Of a DNA stretch of 37,508 nucleotides, positions 34,801 through 37,508 are shown one piece after another. The position numbers and the translations under genes were made by a program. The stretch is from an uncultured bacterium (GTDB lineage: Bacteria; Verrucomicrobiota; Kiritimatiellia; RFP12; UBA1067). Position 1 is the first letter of the stretch. Each line of letters opens with the position of its first letter. The DNA lies in contig CADCGZ010000011.1 of assembly GCA_902801025.1 (NCBI GenBank), positions 1 through 37,508 on the forward strand, read 5' to 3'. The notes under the pieces are model-generated. The model saw only the letters and a list, made by a program, of their open reading frames with translations, was not told the origin of the DNA and did not search any database.

Positions 34801-36789
34801 GTAGCGGACGCCGACCTCGACGCGCTTGCGCGCGGCGAGACGCCCTCTGGTCTCACCTACTCTGACACGATCACCCTTGTGACGGCTACCGCGACGGGCG
34901 GCAGCCGCAACAACAACGGGAACATAACCTACAACCCCGACGGAACGCTCTCCACCGTCATGGGCGCATTGAGCTCCTACCCGATGACCGTTTCGTCTTC
35001 GCCAGTCGCGGTGATGGCTGAAGGGCTCGACTACTCGACTGTCAATCTCGATGTCGGCGTGCCGTATGCCGTCACGGCCCCGGCATACGCCTTTGACCCA
35101 TCATATCCGAACACCGTCCGCTACGCCTGCGCGGGGTGGGTCGTTTCGAACGCGACGGCGGAAGTCGCCTCTGGCGTTGGCACAACGGCGTCCTTCACGC
35201 CGGAAACGGGGCCATTCTTCCTGACGTGGCTTTGGAACGGCCGCGAGACCGCCGCTGAAGCGGTTGCCAACGATTCGGCTCTCGGCACTGTCTCCGCGAA
35301 CGGCGGGGCGGCCGGGGCGACGGCTTCCGCCTGGGTTGCGGAGGCGGGAACGGCGACATTGTCCGCGACTCCCGCTGCCGGAGCCGAGTTCCTCTACTGG
35401 GTCGGCGAAGTTCCATACGGCAAATCGAAGGACAATCCGCTTTCATTCGCGGCGGCGGAACCGCGCAATGTAATGGCGGTATTCCGCACGGCTGACGCGC
35501 CGGCCACGCGAACGTGGAAGCGCAACGGCGGGCGTCAGGGTGGCGACTGGCTGGACCCCGCCAACTGGGATCCCGCGAACATTCCCGGACTTGACGATGA
35601 TGTCGTCATCGCCAGGGCAGACGGCGACACGAATGTGATCTGGGCCTGCTACGTCTCCGCCACAAACTACGTCGAGGTGAAGTCGCTCTCCATTGGCGGC
35701 GGCGCCATTCTGCGCATCGCCTCCACGGCGAATGGCTCATACGAGTACCGCCGCGATTGCATATTCACTGAAGACTACAACTCGGCGGTCTCCGGCAAGA
35801 TGGCTGGCGAGGCCGCGCTTGTCGTATCGGGCAACGTCACAGTCACTAACACGGCTGCCATTCGTATCGGCGGTCGCAAACAGGCCTTTTCCACGACGGT
35901 GGCGGTCGGCGGCGACCTGGTAATGGACGGCGGCGCCATGGCAGTCTTCGGACGTCCAATCGACCACGCCTCCGGCTTCGACTTCACGAACGGGACGGGC
36001 CGCGTGACGGTAGGTGGCACGCTTGGCCTCTACGGAGCGAGCGTGTTCTATCCCTGCTGCGAGCCGTACACCGGCGGCGGAATCGTCTTCCATGCGGGCA
36101 ACCTCGAAATCGGCGAGCCTGCCGCCATTAACGCCTCGTCAAGGGGCTGGTGCCGCGACAACGACCGCTCGCCGATCTCCTCGGCGCCGGGACTGGGATA
36201 TGCGCACACCATTGGCGGAGGCTATGGCGGCTACGGCGGAAATCACGACGCGACCTACGGCCTCACATACGGCAGCGAGTACGCGCCGATTCTTCCAGGG
36301 TCGAGCGGCGGCTCATACGGCTATGTTCAACCAGCTGGTGGGCTTATCCGCATTCATGCCCACAAGGCGACGATTGCCGGGACTCTCAACGCCAACGGCG
36401 GGCGCTACTCGTCTGGCGGCGGCATCTGGCTCACGACGGCGAAGGGACTTGAAATCGCCTCGACGGCTCTTTTCACTGCGAGAGGCGGCTTCGGCCATGA
36501 TGACAATAATCCTGCGAACCGTGGTGCTGCCGGCGGCGGCGGGCGCATCGCGCTTTGGTCGGGAATTTCAGATGCGCAGATCGACGAACTTGCGCGCACT
36601 GGAACACTCTCTGCGTGGAGCGCGTCCAAGTTCGCCTCTGCAGACATCTCTGAGGCCTTTCTTGCGGCGTATCCGTCGAGCGTGGCTGTCGGCCCTAAAG
36701 TCACGGACGACCCCGCCTACACCGACGGCGACGGCACCTTCCGCTATTTGGCCATCCCTCCGTCAGGTTTTGTGATTTACGTCAGGTAA
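31879..36789 (+). CDS. Giant secreted protein of three ~590-residue glycine-rich modules
   Basis: 1636 aa from ATG 31879 (GGAG 6 bases upstream); ATG 31891 has an equally good GGAG and cannot be excluded. Signal peptide: LAFACLFAVLAVRA core. Three modules start with 'W-x(5)-NW-x(6)-P-x(2)-DDV' at 31981, 33759 and 35541. Each then has a beta-rich part with 'V-x-YP' and 'N-A-[ST]-x-RG[WF]', a YGxxYAPxLxG stretch, and glycine-rich turns (SGGGIWI, GGGGRIAL). Modules 1 and 2 end in InlB-repeat-like domains (about residues 525-614 and 1113-1204, ending AVF or GVFSD); module 3 lacks one and ends in the tail GFVIYVR. No enzyme motif is seen. The glycine-rich motif set occurs in large surface proteins of several phyla. 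A surface or matrix role is inferred. Confidence 0.8.
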   Translation: MEMLMNVKNYLAFACLFAVLAVRAKTLTYTGANAGDWDTPSNWDGGAVPTIDDDVVINAKWVTAAGSISAKSITITGTAATLNAGLVIGGTTATQAGISAQTPIDATSTASIALNVAGNLALNKAGLSLGGRDAAGHVSASIGGDFVVANGAIAAFYAGVVSGISYTDVAGMSAALYAGADIVTVGGEMRIGAGSTVYPENNMVSGTPVIFKPTDFTLEAGGVLNATGRGFGWFAIADAASLPAGAHRDRENTLCGTYCPGSGFSYTAGGGYGGDGRSAQTANDKNGNSVNCGKAYGFDFAPLLPGAMKGGYKTADITNSRGGGTVCVFASGRATISGSVESKCKNDNNYGSGSGGGIWICAASLGVEPSAFFDTEGGITSYNAQGSGGRIALGVGLSASAIETMAGGTLPANLSSFDLYGVDFNVFGGAYATGRAGTGTAKIVYPTADAVALQVTASGGEEFGSPTLGYGLNLMPKAAIPQSFALPSVTADAWRGFRRYTQDGYAVETTAGAAVADIASAADPLVLTWNWSTVEDLVRIRPVGGGTITVNGTDYAADADIWVASGTALSVSATDGTGAFTAWYGDFAGGKSTASTLSLTATPGMTIYGVFSDVTGATKSYVGANDGFWDVDANWSPAGVPSPLDDVTIASKQVKSYGVAVAKSLTLSAGKLAVGGASATTTTAQTAPTDFSFAGSGLCLAGNLSATGASAISVGASRQTVPLLCATVGGDLSLAGTTTLTVYAPEYDGVLDDGGKIPLVNLYFSAFSFAVGGDMVLDGSSVVYPDSDIVSGNPVRFDVTGDVSVGASASFNATTRGWGWIQYTDGVGDSRATKKDASGSTYYYTLSTGFGSSYTRGGVYGADGLGAQSGYPRLAYGFAYAPYLNGGPDGCYSPCRGGGTVWVKTGGTFTLNGKIYAKGGSGGGTSSKSAGGGVWICAEAFVAGENGAINANGADGGNADYAPGTGGRVSIALGVADADLDALARGETPSGLTYSDTITLVTATATGGSRNNNGNITYNPDGTLSTVMGALSSYPMTVSSSPVAVMAEGLDYSTVNLDVGVPYAVTAPAYAFDPSYPNTVRYACAGWVVSNATAEVASGVGTTASFTPETGPFFLTWLWNGRETAAEAVANDSALGTVSANGGAAGATASAWVAEAGTATLSATPAAGAEFLYWVGEVPYGKSKDNPLSFAAAEPRNVMAVFRTADAPATRTWKRNGGRQGGDWLDPANWDPANIPGLDDDVVIARADGDTNVIWACYVSATNYVEVKSLSIGGGAILRIASTANGSYEYRRDCIFTEDYNSAVSGKMAGEAALVVSGNVTVTNTAAIRIGGRKQAFSTTVAVGGDLVMDGGAMAVFGRPIDHASGFDFTNGTGRVTVGGTLGLYGASVFYPCCEPYTGGGIVFHAGNLEIGEPAAINASSRGWCRDNDRSPISSAPGLGYAHTIGGGYGGYGGNHDATYGLTYGSEYAPILPGSSGGSYGYVQPAGGLIRIHAHKATIAGTLNANGGRYSSGGGIWLTTAKGLEIASTALFTARGGFGHDDNNPANRGAAGGGGRIALWSGISDAQIDELARTGTLSAWSASKFASADISEAFLAAYPSSVAVGPKVTDDPAYTDGDGTFRYLAIPPSGFVIYVR
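31981..36640 (+). repeat. Internal triplication within the 31879 gene
   Basis: Module starts are 1778 and 1782 bases apart (31981, 33759, 35541), so the unit is about 593 residues; the third copy is shorter because its trailing InlB-like domain is missing. The copies have clearly diverged at the residue level while keeping motif order, so this is an old duplication and not a recent slippage or an assembly collapse. Confidence 0.8.
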
Positions 36790-36810
36790 TGTCGGTCGAA
36801 AGGGGAGAAC

Positions 36811-37508
36811 ATGAAAACTACTGAAATCAGCACTATGAAAGAAATTCCAATTCTTGTCGCCTTTGCGGCCATGTCCGCCTTTGCGTCGCCTGTCGTCCCG
36901 GGGGAGTTCACCGACCCCACCAATCTCCGTAAGGCAACCGAATCCCTTGCGGGTGATTGGTATGTCGCGCCGGAGCACCTCAAGTTCCCATACATCTCGA
37001 CATACCATGTCGTGCCGACCCTTACGACGAAGGACCGCGTGGAAATTCCGTTCTATGTGACGGACTGGGACCATTCCAAGGTGCGCTTCCTCGACGATTC
37101 GTTCCGGTTCGATGCCCGGACGGGAAAGTGCGCGAGAAGACGCTTGAGGGTCTTCCTTCCGGCGATCATGCGTTCCGGTTCAAGTCGTTCCCGGAAGGGG
37201 AGTATAGGTTCTGCGTGTGGGCGTCGGACGCGAAGGGGCGCGAATCGCACCGCGTCTGGCATCGCTTTCGCGTCGTTCCCCCGGACTATGTCAAGATTGC
37301 CGACGAGCGGACCTACAGGATGACCGCGGCCGACCTCGCTGCCTATGGCATCCGAAACGACGGCGATCTCGGGCGGAAGGTTCTCGTCGACTTCCCCGCG
37401 CCGCCAAAAGAGACGAAGGGAGACGAGGTCCTCCGACTGGCGCAGGAGGCGCTTGGAAAATATGCGGCGGAGAATCCACCTGCCGCGCGGGAAGGCACGC
37501 CGGGTTAC
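36811..37508 (+). pseudogene. Frameshifted gene for a secreted protein (runs off the window)
   Basis: ATG 36811 follows GGGGAG and lies 21 bases after the giant gene, so it is probably in the same operon; ATG 36835 is a second option. Signal peptide core: IPILVAFAAMSAFA. The first frame reads sensibly to about 37117 (FLDDSFRFDA) and then turns into an Arg/Ser-rich run that stops at 37323. A different frame continues the protein from about 37119 (DGKVREKTLEGLPSGDH, then FCVWASDAKGRESHRVWH) with no stop to the end of the window. Adding one base near 37117-37119 would join the two as FRFDA-R-DGKVREK. The middle resembles a fibronectin/Ig-like beta-sandwich; the remainder is not recognised. Either a genuine recent frameshift or a sequencing error. 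Confidence 0.65.

Noticed and set aside
14535..36789. PEP-CTERM, LPXTG or Bacteroidetes-type sorting signals on the large secreted proteins
   Set aside because: No C-terminal hydrophobic helix with a basic end, no sortase motif and no Ig-like sorting domain of those types; only the short G-x-x tail is seen.

Overview
The window reads as a chromosomal segment of an uncultured, polysaccharide-degrading bacterium of the Verrucomicrobiota/Lentisphaerota/Kiritimatiellota group. Kiritimatiellae is my best guess, from overall style rather than a marker gene. Support comes from the G+C-rich coding style, the density of secreted glycoside hydrolases, very large beta-helix/PKD surface proteins with DIGxYE junctions, and a DegT plus Gfo/Idh/MocA plus ceramidase-like operon. 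All convincing genes lie on the + strand. I see no rRNA, tRNA, CRISPR, integrase or insertion sequence. No stretch above 300 bases lacks a gene.

Layout. (A) 1-4682: a 5'-truncated GH16 enzyme overlaps by 4 bases a secreted beta-helix plus GH50-like protein; both families are common on algal galactans. (B) 4701-7117: a promoter, then butyrate kinase, a small DUF486 membrane protein and an EamA transporter. (C) 7171-10896: a promoter, then a neutral-ceramidase-like protein, a DegT/DnrJ aminotransferase and a Gfo/Idh/MocA oxidoreductase. (D) 10894-21016: a promoter overlapping the previous stop codon, then a GH39-like hydrolase, a secreted beta-rich protein, a 1307-residue ThuA-like/HEAT/GH42-like fusion and a TPR plus GH84-like hydrolase. 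(E) 21086-22525: dapA and ispF, separated by a hairpin and a perfect-period heptanucleotide repeat. (F) 22527-23404: a decayed GH95 alpha-L-fucosidase. (G) 23401-36789: three giant secreted proteins of 1284, 1487 and 1636 aa, about a third of the window. (H) 36811-37508: a frameshifted secreted-protein gene that runs off the window.

How the parts fit. The hydrolases would act outside the cytoplasm on complex glycans. The ceramidase-like/DegT/Gfo operon looks like amino-sugar or cyclitol chemistry of unknown substrate. dapA and ispF are housekeeping genes. The giant proteins have no recognisable catalytic domain and look like surface or matrix proteins. Four secreted proteins end in the same short tail, G-[LF]-x-[ILV]-x-[VL]-[RK] at the C-terminus, which is the best candidate here for an undescribed sorting or assembly signal or a shared terminal strand. 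A second theme is a recurring extended -10 promoter, T-G-[GA]-TAYMAT. At buk, dapA and the first giant gene it lies so close to the ATG that the transcripts should be leaderless or nearly so, whereas operon-internal genes mostly carry Shine-Dalgarno sequences.
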